Numbered from the stretch's first letter, positions 36,301 through 48,749 are shown. The stretch: DNA of 64,000 nucleotides from Tenodera sinensis (GCA_030765045.1 CM060965.1:21549585-21613584), one strand, 5' to 3'. Notes: generated by a model from the letters alone, not told the origin. A program made the numbers and translations.

Positions 36301-37307
36301 CTCCATCTATGGCTGACTCAAAATTTAATGGCAGCTGCCTCAACAAAAAATCCAATCACAGGCTTGCCAAGCCTTGCGGCGTTGTATGGTTACACATAGG
36401 TGGTATAAATGTCATTTGGGCACACAAAATTTATTTGTACAATAGGAAAGAATAGTATGAGTCAGCTATCAGCCGCCATTTAATTTTGTGTCTGCCACTA
36501 CAATAAACCATGTTCGTTAGCATGCGAATAGTTGTATTTTCCCTACATTTATGCAGGAAGTCTATGTATGTAAATAGAATGGCTGTGTATCAATGCTATA
36601 AGATAAAGTTCTAATGGGCAGTGAAAGCGTTGCAACTGTTTGATGTTCACCTCGACTTGTTCTGTCCTTAGCTATCCTGGTTTGTATGTGCTCACAATTT
36701 CCGTCCCTCTAAAATCCATTTTATTAAGTAATTTATTACTGGGACACTTTTTGTGGAGCGACTCATATTTAAATGGCTACACTTATGGACAAGACCACAC
36801 ATTTACACGCAGTACATCACCACTTAGCTTCACACAAGTAATTTTAACCATGTAATTACATGCATGGTAGAGACTTGTAATTAATGTCAAAGTGCCTGAA
36901 AATTGTAGCAGCTTTCCCAAAAGCACAAAGCTGCAACCCTAAGACAATGGCACGTGGTGTAAGCAACAGTTCGCCGACCTCCCCCCCCCCCACCCCCCCT
37001 CACGTGATTCCTTCAACTATCGAGCGGTCTCGCAGACATCCCGGCGGCATACAAGACATCAGACACGTGACGTCACGCCTGGCACCGCCCTTTGGCAAAC
37101 AGCGTGTCCACTACACAGCACAATGGCTCTAAATGATTACAGATGCTAGTTTCATTGTTTAGCAAGCTTCGTGGGGCAATTTCCTTCAAAATCCCTCGTT
37201 AGTCTGGCCAGAGCCTGGATCTATAGGCATTTATAACAAAATAGGCAGTTAAAAGGCGGTAAAAACGTAAAACATGCACTGGAAATTAAAAAAAAAAAAA
37301 AAAAAAA
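36301..37307. other. No recognised gene
   Basis: The frames at 36640-36855 and 36884-37132 are not recognised. A C-rich run lies at about 36980-36997. Confidence 0.4.
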
Positions 37308-38247
37308 AAAAATCTGATGTGTTGCACTCACATGACTTTCTCTACTGTTGAACTAACCATTATTACAAACTCTTATTCATATATCTTCTTTCTTGTTAGT
37401 TGAGATAAACATTCGTACAAATTATCTTATTGCTTATTTCCTTGTAGGTGCAAGGGGGATGTTAGAATACAGCAGGCTTTGTGCGATAGTCAAATGTTTG
37501 TTGTCTTTGCACACTTAACACATAAAAAAACGAACAGCAATGATCCATTTCACGAAAGTTTTAAGTTTTCCGAAACTCACACACATAACAAGTAATGTCT
37601 CCGAAATGGTTCACCCTACAAGAAAATTTATAGAGACATAAATTGTGTATTTTACCAAGATCTACATTTCTTGTATAGTATGATTTGGTCTATCTCTAAC
37701 GGTTTACCAGTTATGCAAAATTCATCCAGAGTAAATACTACAGGGGCAATAGCCAGAAAATTCAAGATATACACTTCATTTGTCATAAAAATATCTCAAA
37801 CATATGACATTTTAATCAAAATCGTTAGAGCCATTTTCAAGAAAATCAAAATTTTCGAAAAATCTTCCATGTAAAGGGTAGTTTAGGGTGGGGCTATTTT
37901 CTTCAAAATCTTCGTGTCACATCCTTGAAAGACATTAAACTTAAATATCAACTTTGGTTTTTAACCGACTTTTCATTTTTGAGTTATGCTGTCCACAGAC
38001 TGACAGACACACACACGGACCTCTGAAAGATATTAAACTTATATAGGGTATTTGGTTCTTAATCAAATTCGCTTTTTAGTTGTGTTTACATAAAGACGCA
38101 CACAGACAAACACACACAACAGACTAAAAATGTTTCTTTTTTATTCAGGGGGCCTCAAAAAAGTTTCCAATGAAATCTCGACATCGAAATTTTTGGTTGA
38201 ATTCAATACTGCCCCTACTTACTATACCTAGCAGAGAAAGTAAAAAT
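37308..38247 (+). repeat. Family A element, copy 6, with internal duplication
   Basis: It starts right after an A-run (37288-37312) with ATCTGATGTGTTGCACTC and ends GCAGAGAAAGTAAAAATATG. About 90 bases are present twice: the block from CTTGAAAGACATTAAAC to ACACACACGGACC (from 37925) is followed at once by a diverged second version (CTGAAAGATATTAAACTTAT to ACACACAAC, 38023-38120). This makes it about 100 bases longer than its relatives. Confidence 0.88.
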
Positions 38248-38275
38248 ATGATATGCCACTTTCACATTACTATAT

Positions 38276-38532
38276 TAGTTTAACGCCCCTTGACCTGGTA
38301 GGTCAAATCGGTCGATGAATAATGAAATCATGCTCAAATGACCTCTAGGTCCACAGAACTTAAAAATTACACGACATCCGCCTTCTCAGAATAAAAGAAA
38401 ACCACGAGGGGAATATTTTTTTCGAGTAATTCACCCCCGAGATTTAAAATAATTTTAACAATTTAAACCTCCAAGGTTCAAACTCGGGACCTCTTGAATG
38501 TGAGGTAGACGCGCTACCACCACACCACAGAT
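38276..38532 (-). repeat. tRNA-derived SINE, family S4
   Basis: On the minus strand the head CATCTGTGGTGTGGTGGTAG, then CGCGTCTACCTCACATTCAA and a B-box-like CGAGTTTGAACC, is tRNA-like. It is followed by a body ending near TTGACCTACCAGGTCAAGGG. The body differs from S1-S3 and no second copy is in the window. Confidence 0.6.
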
Positions 38533-38639
38533 GCGGACTTTTTTGTGGCATTAGCCATTTCCGAGACATCTGGTACCATTGATTTTAACGTTTCAATGCA
38601 GAATTTTTCAAGTGATATTGCCATTCACTTGTTTCTAAG

Positions 38640-38835
38640 ATGTCATCTGAATGTGAGTTTTTGGAAACGCACAACCAGACTGTACAGTTCAATGCCATTG
38701 TCGGAATCTGAATCACGTTGCTCTAAATAGAGCTACCGTGGCAAGGTCCCAGCTATGGCATTGGATTTTCCACTCTGATTCTTCCCAATTTAAGCGTACA
38801 TGCGGCATGTGTGAAAGAAATAACACCAGATATTA
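38640..38835. repeat. Diverged S2-like inverted SINE remnant
   Basis: CAATGCCATTGTCGGAATCT and, opposite in orientation, CAGCTATGGCATTGGATTTT lie about 50 bases apart, with ACATGCGGCATGTGTGAAA beyond. The order resembles the S2 foldback, but the similarity is low. Confidence 0.4.
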
Positions 38836-39510
38836 TCATAGTCTGAGGCCAATGCTGAAATACACAAAAAGAACAAATGAATGCTTTCTAAGAAAGTGAA
38901 CATAAACATAGTGGAAAAGACGCCCCAATTAACAGGCAAGCGCATGAAAAGTTATGATCCAGAGGTAACGGTTCGTTGAAAAGCGGAGTTCTCTTCAGAG
39001 TAAAACATCAATGTTTACAGATATGGCGCTTTCTTTGCTATTCTTTAATTACAGTAAATTAAGTTACTTCATTATTTCCATTGCAAATGATATAAAGCAA
39101 AGAAGCATTCAAGCAATTCTTTGCTAACTTAACATCCTTAGGCAGCTATCTCTTACGTCAAGTTCATTGACGCCATCTGTCGACAATGTAATCCCTATTT
39201 CTTGGTGTGTTTGCGAACTAATGAAGAATGCAGAATTTAGTTACGACAGGGCCTTCACTCATCCCCACTTCATTCTCCTCCATTTTTCGCCAGACATATA
39301 AACCATTTAATCGTGTGATGTTATGTGACATCCTAGCGAACCATGATACTCCCTTCACAAGCAGTCATTTTATTTAAAATGGTACTGCACCCGTCTTTTT
39401 GTGCATTGAATTCTGCAGCATCTCACAGGAAAAATCTACTTCTAGACACCTTGGAGTAGACTGGTAAACCTAAGCCCATCATGCAAGGGAACATTTCCAT
39501 GAGTTGGTAC
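38836..39510. other. No recognised feature
   Basis: Spacer up to the second solo LTR. Confidence 0.4.
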
Positions 39511-39996
39511 TGGGACAAAATGACAAGTCCAGTTCAGTCTTTCGTGATATTACAACACAACACAGCTGTTTTCTTCCCATAACCTTGACTCGCTCTTTTT
39601 TCTCACTTTCTCTGTCTCTCAAACAGTTGACAGTGACGATACAATCGCTCCACACTCACTAACTGCTTCGCTATCTTCCTCCACACACTAAAACAAAACA
39701 ACTGACTTACTCCCGGCGCCTCATGTCTGTAACTACTAACTCCTCTCGTAGCCTCGCCTCCTTATATAGCGAGGATGACGTACCATGGACCTTTCTGGAA
39801 CTTCTACAAACACGCTGTTTGCCGGACACTTCTCGAATAATCTGAAAAACTCCTTTTGGTAATGTCACTAATTGTCACGAGTTTGCTCGCAAGAGTGCGC
39901 GGGGAAGCTTGAACTTGAGCGCCTTTGATACACGCACAGCCAGAGGGGTGGGGCAGTCCGGCCCCAGACCGTTCTTTGTTGTGCGCCGGCGTCACA
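39511..39996 (-). mobile_element. Solo LTR, copy 2
   Basis: Same family as 35471-36041. On the minus strand it begins TGTGACGCCGGC and ends TTTTGTCCCA. The flanks are GTAC and GTAT, a 4-bp duplication with one change. A TATA box (CTATATAAGG on the minus strand, about 39760-39769) is followed about 30 bases later by AGTTAG, a plausible transcription start. The flank differs from that of copy 1, so the two are separate insertions and not the two ends of one element. Confidence 0.85.
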
Positions 39997-41589
39997 GTAT
40001 TAGCATTAAGTACGACAGTTTGAGTGCATTAACCATATGGTTTCCTTTTCGAATAAACGCGAACTTTTATTCTCTATTTTTGCTTTGAAAAACTTTTTGT
40101 GAACGACATCCTACGGTATGACCCATTTTCTCAAATTATTAAAGATGGCTAAAGTAAACTCTAGGAAGGCAAAACCAAGTGCTGTTATGGATCTACTTAT
40201 GTAATAACATAGTTGGTAATTTTTAAAAAGTAGATCAGCACACTAAAAAGTCATGTCCCAGTCTAGTTTGAGAATGGTTCATCATTTAGCAGATTTAACA
40301 TTCAATCTCTGTATTACTTTGGCTGCCTCAGACTGAATTCCAGTTTTCCATAAAATGGCACGGATCAACTTGGCGCTGTACAATTCGAGATATCTTCAGG
40401 TGTGGTTACCATCACTCAAGGCGAGCACACAATGCTTGTTGTGTTGATGTATGGCTGCCCTGATCTTGACCTCTTGGCGAGGTCGCGCCAATGCCCTTCT
40501 ATTACGTCTGGATGATCTCAGTCTTCGATTAGCTTGTTTTCACTGTAAATGAAGCAAAGAGGATAACTGACACTGCAAGTGACCTTTCCTATCTTTCAAT
40601 GTCCGAGTACCCGCATCTAAAAATAATGAGAGTCCTGCTATATATCGATTGTGAGCACATGGACAAGCTGCTCTATTTATATTCTCGGCGTCTCTCGCAA
40701 ATCCGACAGTTTCCTGTTTAATTCGTGTGCAAGAAAGAAATTTCAGAAGAAAGGCAAAGCGTTGAACTGGTCCTGTCATAACAGCGTATACAAAACCGGG
40801 GACAGGATCGAGTTTGGACTAATTATTGCACTATGAACAAAGCAGATACTATCCTGCCAAAATGATCACTTTAATCAGGTGAGTGTATCCCGCTGCTGAA
40901 ACCTGTGTGTTTCGCAATGATCACTTGTGGACGTAAGTGCATCTTTACTGCTATCCTCCATGAGTTTCGGCACACCATCCTCGATTTAGACCTAATACAC
41001 CAACACTACCAGCATCACCAGGTTTCTGGCGTATGAATCAAATTTTTTTTTGGTTTTAAGAGACTTCGTTTTGAACCTCATTTGACTGGTAACATGTGTA
41101 ACAAGCGTTAACATAAGTCTGACGATGATTAAATCGGAATAACCACATTCACAAATCAAAAAACAAATTAAGCTCAGGACGTTTTGTGTTAAAATACTAT
41201 GGTAATAATTACCCTTTAATTGACAGCCAACTAAGACATTTTCCGATCATGTATTTAGATACTTCCTATGGCATCCACATGTGGAACGCTTCCGAGTAAA
41301 ATGTTAACAGAATTTCTACTTTATAGCAAAGAAAAATTAGACAACTACTCGTAGGTATTACTTTAAAAAATATACTCTCCTTCCCTTGTATATGCATTCC
41401 ATATTACTATTTATACATAATACTACACACAAATTCTGCAACACATATGATTAGGATACTAGAGGAAATAATTATATTATCAAAGGGCACAGATGAAAGC
41501 TATTCGAATGCAAGCCTGGTTACGTAGGTCCAATATAAGACCGATTACTGGCTCCAGAAAGATGAGAAACTGGTGTAATTCTGGAAACA
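39997..41589. other. No recognised gene
   Basis: Intergenic DNA. The 79-codon minus frame at 40540-40779 is unrecognised. Confidence 0.4.
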
Positions 41590-42240
41590 TCTGGAAGAGT
41601 GGATTGTTATTTTAACCAAGTGCATCAAACATAGGCATCCTCTTCATGCAAACGGGGAATCTCATCCAAAATTTGATTAATGACATCACTTGCATTAATT
41701 TTTACAATTTTGAATAACGAGTTTGCCCCCAAGGCACTATCCTGCAACCACCATGAATACATTGGAAAACGTTTCCTTGTTCTCCCGGATGAAGTTGGAG
41801 GGCTCCTTTTGGCCCACTTGATGGCAGTAAATGGCAATTACATCTAGATAAACCCATGATTCATCTAAGCACACTTTTCACATGCCAGGGGTGGCCATGA
41901 AGTTCTCTTGCATTGGGGAAGCATTCTCTGATGTGCTGCTCTTTCAAGACGTGCCCTAGTGTTTTATACCTCCGTTTTAGGCCCAAATGTTATAGGATTA
42001 TCCTATAAACGGTCCCTTTAGATGTTCCAAAGTGCTTGCAATGTTGTTTTACGTAAGAAGATTTCCGTGTCACCGATGCTCTCATTTTGGCTAGTAGTAC
42101 ACTTTTCCCTGTTAGTTTTTTGGGCAGATTAGGCTTCTGGTAGGAATCCTTTTTTGTGCAGCAGTGTAAAACGGCCGACATAAGACTTAGGGCAACACCT
42201 GTCTGTTTACAGCTTTCTGCCATCACTGAGAGGCTGTGAT
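41590..42240 (-). pseudogene. Tc1/mariner-like transposase pseudogene
   Basis: Reading down the minus strand from 42226, the frame gives LTGKSVLLAKMRASVTRKSS, then HFGTSKGTVYRII, a helix-turn-helix of the Tc1/mariner type. A frameshift follows, and then KRTSWPPLACEKC and CLDESWVYLD, which contains the first catalytic Asp region. Next is ENKETFSNVFMVVAG, a stop where Tyr is expected, CLGGKLVIQN, and finally NQILDEIPRLHEEDA in a further frame. The second Asp and the final catalytic residue are not found. At least two frameshifts and one stop kill the gene. The terminal inverted repeats were not located. Confidence 0.72.
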
Positions 42241-42508
42241 CGGCATCGGAAAGTTCAACGATGTACCCCTGCTATTAATCAGCAGTCACACAGCAAACTG
42301 ACGCTGGCAAAGTCAGGTTTTGATAACACGAGCGGGAGAGCGGTTCAAAATCATCGAGTTTAACTGGGGCATCGCACTTTTACCATTCCAAAATCCACGT
42401 TCCGCTAAAACTGAGTAACAACAGCAACAGAGTACAGGAAGGCTATTATGCAGCTAAGACCACCTAGTTTACACTGACAAAATGAACCGACAAATTGGCA
42501 TTAGCCGC

Positions 42509-42876
42509 CGCGATGACCAAGATGCCTTCTTCTGAATACCCCCCCCCCCCCGTAAGGAGGAATAACACGTCCTAGGACTTCCAAGCGATGCCTAGGGTCA
42601 GATACCTGTCGGGGAGCACAGATACCTATGGACCAGACATAGTGAAGACCTGCAAGCACGTGGTCAGCCCAGCACCAGGTGTGAAGGTGAGGAAGAGGAT
42701 GATATGAAATGGATGATTGGAATGGTGATCGAGCAATTGATTGACGAAGGAAACCGGAGAAAACCCGCCCAAACGCAGTTTCTCCACCACAAATACCACA
42801 TGCGAGTCCCTGGGATCGAACCCGAGCCGTCTTGGTGATACGCGAACGGTCCAACTGCTCGGCCACGGCGCCGCCC
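42509..42876 (-). repeat. tRNA-derived SINE, family S1, copy 2 (longest)
   Basis: The minus-strand head reads GGCGCCGTGGCCGAGCAG then GGGTTCGATCCCAGGGACTC (B box). The body carries GGGTTTTCTCCGGTTTCC, and the 3' half carries GCTGGGCTGACCACGTGC and CTATGTCTGGTCCATAGGTA. A C-run (42539-42552) sits near the tail. It is alignable with 49148-49530 throughout. Confidence 0.85.
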
Positions 42877-43865
42877 AGGTTAAGGAGTAGTTAATAAAAC
42901 ACAAATGAGATCTTTCAGATAGGGATAAAGAATCAAAGGTTTATGGCTGAGTCTGAAGAAAATTTGTGTACAGGTAACATGAAACGCAAAAAATTAGGAA
43001 ATTTATTAAATTGACAGGCATGTCCTTTACATAACAGAAATCCTGGACAAATGGCAAACAAGTATCAGAGCCCATATAGCACTTTTCAAACAAGTCTATG
43101 GATGTTTAGTTATGAAATATTTCAGTAGTCGCAATGAATTCTACCAAACCTACCAAAGCCCCAGACATTCTGACATGCCGCCCCCAATAGAATCCCTTGC
43201 ACATTTGACTCAAATGTAATAATTCGACCTTGTAAATCTCTCCCACATCTCTTAACGTCCTACGCCGATTGCCTGAATCTAAATTTGTTGATGAGGCCCG
43301 AGCGATGCTGCTGCTGCAGATATTTGACGCTAAAGAAGCATCAGTAATGCAAACAAAGGCGCGTCGGTTGAGGGACTAAATGGACACTCATTTTCATTCC
43401 ACAACAGAAGGCCAACGTGGTCATGTTCACTGCTGCACTTCTGAACCGTAAAGCAAGTGGAGTACTTTCTTTTGGCCTGATTAAGGTGTGGTAATAGGGA
43501 ACAAAGGCTTCTAGATCGGAGATATCTGAAGCGAGTTAGTTCTACCTGGTCTGGGTCTGGGTAGGTTACAGAAGATGTCTTTTTGACCTTGAGGTGATCA
43601 ACCCTCCCCCAGCCTCCCTCTGTGCTTTATATGGGCGAGGCTTTGAGACTTCTTTCACTCGTGCTCCTGAGAAAGGAAACTGGTTTTATTTAGCGGTTGC
43701 CGGAGGGATTCCAGGGACAGTCTTGCTAACGTTCCAATAAAATTTAATTCATTGAGAAAACAATACCCGAACATGGCTGTCCATTGTATAAAATTCCAAA
43801 TGTACAGCTTGCGATTGATTTGAACAAAATCTATACATTGTACATTTTGCAATAGAGCGACGTCC
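42877..43865. other. No recognised gene
   Basis: Only short frames; nothing recognised. Confidence 0.4.
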
Positions 43866-44050
43866 TCCATGGTGTTGAGGTAACACTTTAGCTTCTGATT
43901 CCCATGGTCGTGAGTTCGGACCCGGCAAGGGTAATGCATTCTTTTTCTGGCGTAAAAATCCTTAGCATAACTTCCTTCAGAAGGGAAGTAAAGCCGGTTG
44001 TCCCCTGTCGTAATTTACGACATGTAAAAGAACCACAAGCCTGATAAAGA
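43866..44050 (+). repeat. tRNA-derived SINE, possible family S5
   Basis: GGTGTTGAGGTAACACTTTA, then GGTCGTGAGTTCGGACCC, resembles an A box and a B box at the right spacing. It is followed by a body with a hairpin (GTCGTAATTTACGAC). A single copy, so the extent is uncertain. Confidence 0.5.
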
Positions 44051-44819
44051 AACCTCTGAGTAAAATTAAGGTTCTTTCACGCCTAATATTGACTGGGGTC
44101 CTGAGAATCATAGAAGTTAAGAAGTACAAATAACTCAATTTCAATTTATTTTTCAATAGTATGTTTTCTGATGCGATATTTTCTTCCGTAGCGTTACACA
44201 AAATCGTAAATAACATTTCATAACGAGAGATGTTACAACGTCGCTAAACACTGTACTGTCAATATATTAAATAAAATGGAGCACTTACTTAGAATTGCCG
44301 CATTTGAAGGCATATAAGAGCAGCATATTAATAGAAAAAGTCATTCAGGAACCAAATTCAGAGCATTCTAGATCGGACTTGCTTTCAGACTTCTAGAAAC
44401 TGAAAGTACTAGAAAAAAATAAAATTTAAAAAATATTAATACAAAAAATTCTCAATGCAGAATCAGAATGCATCTGTGGTTTTTCTTTCTGGTCATGGCA
44501 ATGCCCAAACACGAGTTTACATGGATGCCTATTCAAATACAGAATACAATTTTAAAACTATTTTTTCATACCGATTTGTTGCATTCTCTGCCGCTTAAGT
44601 TCAACTTCATTTCAGTGCTTTTCTTTAAAATTGGAAATGTGAAACAGCAAGCATAGTTTTCGATTTAGGACTTTAATAACTCAACTATCATTCTCATAAA
44701 CCTAAGTGTTGAATAATTTATTAATTTTACAAGAAAAGGTTTGTTGCCAAAATTGTATATTTAACGTAGAGAACTATATTAGAAAACATAATGTGCAAAA
44801 TTTAGAAGCTTCGTCACCA
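44051..44819. other. No recognised feature
   Basis: AT-rich spacer. The start of the LINE remnant is not defined; homology becomes visible near 44820. Confidence 0.4.
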
Positions 44820-45025
44820 GGAGTATTAGAGTCGATTTTTAAACAAAACATGGAAGGAGGAAGAGGGAGGGGAAGACCGAGGAAAAGATTTATGGATAAT
44901 ATAGAGAACATAGCAAGGAAGAGAGGAAAGGGATATGTGAGAATTGAGAAGGATAGCTAAGGGGAGGGAACATTGGAGGAAATACTATTTTCTAGCGAAG
45001 TTCGGTACATAGGAGCACGTAAATG
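44820..45025 (+). pseudogene. LINE ORF2 C-terminal remnant
   Basis: The frame reads MEGGRGRGRPRKRFMDNIEN, then IARKRGKGY. After a one-base shift it continues as LRRIAKGREHWRKYYF to a stop. The basic G-R-G-R-P-R-K-R stretch followed by a W..R/K..A..R..WR pattern is the usual C-terminus of ORF2 in several insect LINE clades (CR1, jockey and RTE relatives). The reverse transcriptase upstream is missing, as expected for a 5'-truncated copy. The clade cannot be fixed from this piece. Confidence 0.65.
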
Positions 45026-45309
45026 CATCTTCTGTTAATGTTCAGGCATAATTATGTCGAACACGTAGGTGAAGGGTTCAACGTAAGTGGTTGAAATTTG
45101 TAGGAATTAACAATTTGAGTATTGAATACTCAGAAGTAGGCTTAGTAGGTCAGATACATTAAAGAGGAATCAAGTTATGCACGATCGTAGTGCATGTGAC
45201 GGCACAGTGTTCTGCCCGTCTGCTTTACGTGCTTAACTTCATGCTTTTGGTAGCTCACCTACTCATAAGTTATGTTTAACGCCCGCTTTTACTACTACGG
45301 CACCGCAGG

Positions 45310-45505
45310 CGGTGACACTGATGATACATGGAATGAAGATGGAGCACCGGTGGAATGAGATGGCGGTGGAAACCGGGGCACCCGGAGAAAACCCGCCCTG
45401 ACGCCGCTTCGTCCACCACGAATACCACATGCGGGTCCCTGGGATCGAACCCGGGCCGCCTAGGTGGTAGGCGAGCGCGCTAACCGCTCGGCCACGGCGC
45501 CGCTA
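45310..45505 (-). repeat. tRNA-derived SINE, family S1, copy 3 (best preserved head)
   Basis: The minus strand begins GGCGCCGTGGCCGAGCGGTT, then AGCGCGCTCGCCTACCACC, and GGGTTCGATCCCAGGGACCC. GTGGCCGAGCGGT is the class II (Leu/Ser-like) tRNA A-box form. Only the 5' half of the S1 body is present; the 3' half seen at 42.5 and 49.1 kb is absent. A functional tRNA is unlikely because no acceptor-stem partner is found at the expected distance. Confidence 0.88.
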
Positions 45506-45669
45506 CTCGTAAGTGACTAGTACTGTCAAATATATTTCAGTTTCGGGGGAAAACGGATCTACACACCGATGCTTTTGAGGTTATGGTTGCACCAATTCGG
45601 ATTTATTGTATTGGACTTCCACAAGTTTACAATCCTTGTAAGGGTTTGCGGCAACAAGTAGAATTATTA

Positions 45670-45800
<131 letters not shown>

Positions 45801-45814
45801 GCAAATCCGCATAC

Positions 45815-45880
45815 TAAATCTGTCTGCCTCATACTCAAGATGTCACTAGTTCGAATCTTGGCTAGTTACTTGGATAAAGC
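45815..45880 (+). repeat. Weak tRNA-like SINE remnant
   Basis: CTGTCTGCCTCATACTCAAG, then CACTAGTTCGAATCTTGGC, has a fair B box (GTTCGAATC) but a poor A box. Single copy. Confidence 0.3.
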
Positions 45881-48417
45881 TTTCCCTTATTTTGAGAAGA
45901 CGAATATGCTCAAAGAACCACAGTCCATTTTGAGCATCATTTACCATTTCCTTCATTCACCACCCGATATGATTTACCCGGTTAAACTTCAATGCCGTGT
46001 TTCCGTTGCCGTAAAATGACGCAAATTAGGGCACGATGTCAGAAGATCAAAGATTGTCCCTTCCGCTCATAACGTAACAAAGGAAGCGGATACCCTACTC
46101 CTATGTACAAGACAATGAAAGATTTGTAATGGGAAGTAATGAGAGATACTCGACTTCCACTGTCAACACAAACTTCCGCAAATGGCGTGTTAAACGAGAA
46201 CTACAATGAAAAGCTAATGAAAACAAATGACAGCTAGCATTGTACAATTGCAGTTTGGACACCACTAATTCATTGTCTTTCAGACTGCTTTAGATACTCC
46301 AAAATCGTAATAACCATTCTGATCGAAACAACAGGTCACAGCTTAAACAATCAATAACCCAAAATAGGTGACAACTTGAGACACAAAAGCTATTCAACAG
46401 GATGAATTAACATCGTAATTGAGTTGTCAGTCAACATTTAATAATCATTTGTGGCGTGTTCTCTTTTCTTTTGTTAGTAGTCCTTTTCGATTTAAATTAC
46501 TTTGCTTGCTTTAAACGAACAAAATGCCACTCAAGTTTCGATTTAAATTACAACTTAGATGACAATTAAAAGTTCTGCAGTAAACGCTTCATTTTCCAAT
46601 TAAACTTCAGTAATTATCACCCTCTGGGGCGGAATCCATATGGAGCAAACAATTTTAGGATTATGCTTAAACTTTTACATCCCATTTCTGGGTTGTTTGT
46701 AATGTAGCCATATCATTCAAATCATGGATGCTAGAAATTTTTCTTGCTAAAAAAGGGGTGAAAAAATAATATATTAATTAAATCTTTTTTTAAAAAAATT
46801 ATGATCATATCTATGTAATATAACAAATAAGTATAATTATAAAGCATTGATTAATATATGTACCAAATTCTTCTGAGCAAATGATTTCTCTGAAAAGTGG
46901 AGTTAAACTTCTTAAAATTAACAATGCAAGCATAGAGCTTACAACGTCCCCTTAAACAGTTTTTTATTACATTTTATAGAAAATATATATATATATGTAT
47001 ATATCTCAAAATAATTTAAAATACAGAATGTAATACAAACTTATTAATACTAATGTCCCACGAGGTAAAAGGCCTGCTGAAATATTCAGATCAGCATCTG
47101 TGAACTATTCTAGATGAACATTCATGCAAACTTCAACAACTGAAAACTTATCCAATCCAATGTTTCGAAATAGCCCAGGTTTCAGCTCTGGATGACAAGA
47201 AATATCAAGTGAATAATTACATTTAAAATAACAAAGGAATTGTTCAAAATAATGCCAAATATGATTTCCCAAAGTAAGTCTGTTGTATCTACAACCACTA
47301 AAGATTACTGTTGCCCAGTTTGCCTCGTAGGGGAAAAAAAAAAAAAAAAAAAAAGTAGAGAGAGAAGATTAACGAGGACGAGCAAAGGTATATTGTGCTT
47401 TAAAAGTTTAATGAGAGTTCTGTATTTTATGAATTGTTCAAAACTGTAGCAACAGCTGTAATTTCTGTCTCAAGTGATGATGCAAGAACATTACTGTCGA
47501 GATAGAGAAAACGTTACTTATGAAATGGATGTGTTGCAAAAATCTAAGGTAATGTTAACAATATAATTTGGTCACTTGCCCATACAGTACACAATGGAAG
47601 GTGACGCTTGTGAAAACTAATAGTTAAAACTAACCCCTTCTGTCATCTGTGCCCATCCAAGAAGCCCCGTTAAGTTCTGAGGCTACTGTATGTAAACCAC
47701 AGTTTTCAAATGCTTTGGAAATTAATGCACACATGTTCACACAACTAAGGGTGACTTTAAAGGAGTGATTTAGCTTATTAGTTTCACAAACAATATATTA
47801 GTAATTCAACAAGTAGCCAATGAATCCTAGTTTATAATGTATTTCACTCTTCAGCAATTCAAAAAAAATTACAATTTCTAACTAAATGTTTTATATACTG
47901 CTACATATTCTGCCTGCTTCAATTTGTTCACACCATTATTCTTTGCTCCTTTTAAACAAAAGATTCAAATTATATATTCTGTTATGTAAAAAATGCTATA
48001 GTAAATCTCATACTATGCATGCATATCTAATACAAATGGAAAACCAGCTTGATACTATTCGTCTTCAAATAAAACATGCTTTACAGAAGGCCAATCTTGC
48101 TTCAAAGGATATTTATAAATCTAGCTGCCTTATCCAATGCAGGATAATTTTTTCAAGTATGAATAGTACTCTTGCAAAACAATGAAGTTAAAATATATAA
48201 TAACAATAATAATCATAATAACAACAAGAGGTAAAATAAACACACTATATGTACCTAACGCCTAAACTTCCCATTCCTCAATTTGCTTACAAACTCCGAC
48301 TGTTAAACACACTATAATCATTTTACTGTTAAAGAAGTATCCAAATGTTTATCTGTCAATAATATATATATATTTTATTAACTCAAAAATAAAATATTAA
48401 ACAAGTCTGCTATTTCA
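45881..48417. other. Intergenic DNA; possible TTAA-element right end
   Basis: ACGTCCCCTTAA at 46947-46957 resembles the right end of the TTAA elements, and the 200 bases before it are similarly AT-rich, but no left end was found. A homopolymer A-run lies at 47334-47354. No gene is recognised. The region could include an unrecognised 3' UTR of a host gene. Confidence 0.35.
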
Positions 48418-48537
48418 ATTCAGTACTTTCCAAGGATGTGGCTTGTTCCAGAAAATCTTTTTCACAAACTACCCTTTACATAGAACATTTTAGTTTTATT
48501 TTCTCAATAAATGGCCAACAGATTAAAATATATGTCC
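48418..48537 (-). repeat. Family A internal fragment (reverse)
   Basis: TTTCCAAGGATGTGGC, then AAACTACCCTTTACATAGAA, ATTTTCTCAATAAATGGCCA and ATTAAAATATATGTC, matches the central part of the reverse copies (CTTTCAAGGATGCGACACG... AAACTACCCTTTACATGG...). Ends missing. Confidence 0.65.
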
Positions 48538-48749
48538 CCTTGTGTTCTATCTCACACTGAACCGGGATGCTGGATTGCAGTTTAGTCCCTCCTGGAAACC
48601 AGCCTTAAAGTTGGAAACTGACAGACTCAAAAATCACAGATTCCAACGGAGCGGTGAACCACCTCCACATTAGACTGGGTGTTTTCTACTCGGTACATAC
48701 TAGTGAACAGTACATATACTGGTCCATTCACTCTTGCTAGTCATTCATC

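Noticed and set aside
35471..39996. A single complete LTR retrotransposon between the two LTRs
   Set aside because: No gag or pol between them, the space holds a family A copy and a SINE, and the target duplications differ.
45430..45503. Candidate tRNA-Leu/Ser gene on the minus strand
   Set aside because: The A and B boxes are excellent, but the sequence continues into the S1 SINE body and the 3' acceptor strand is absent.
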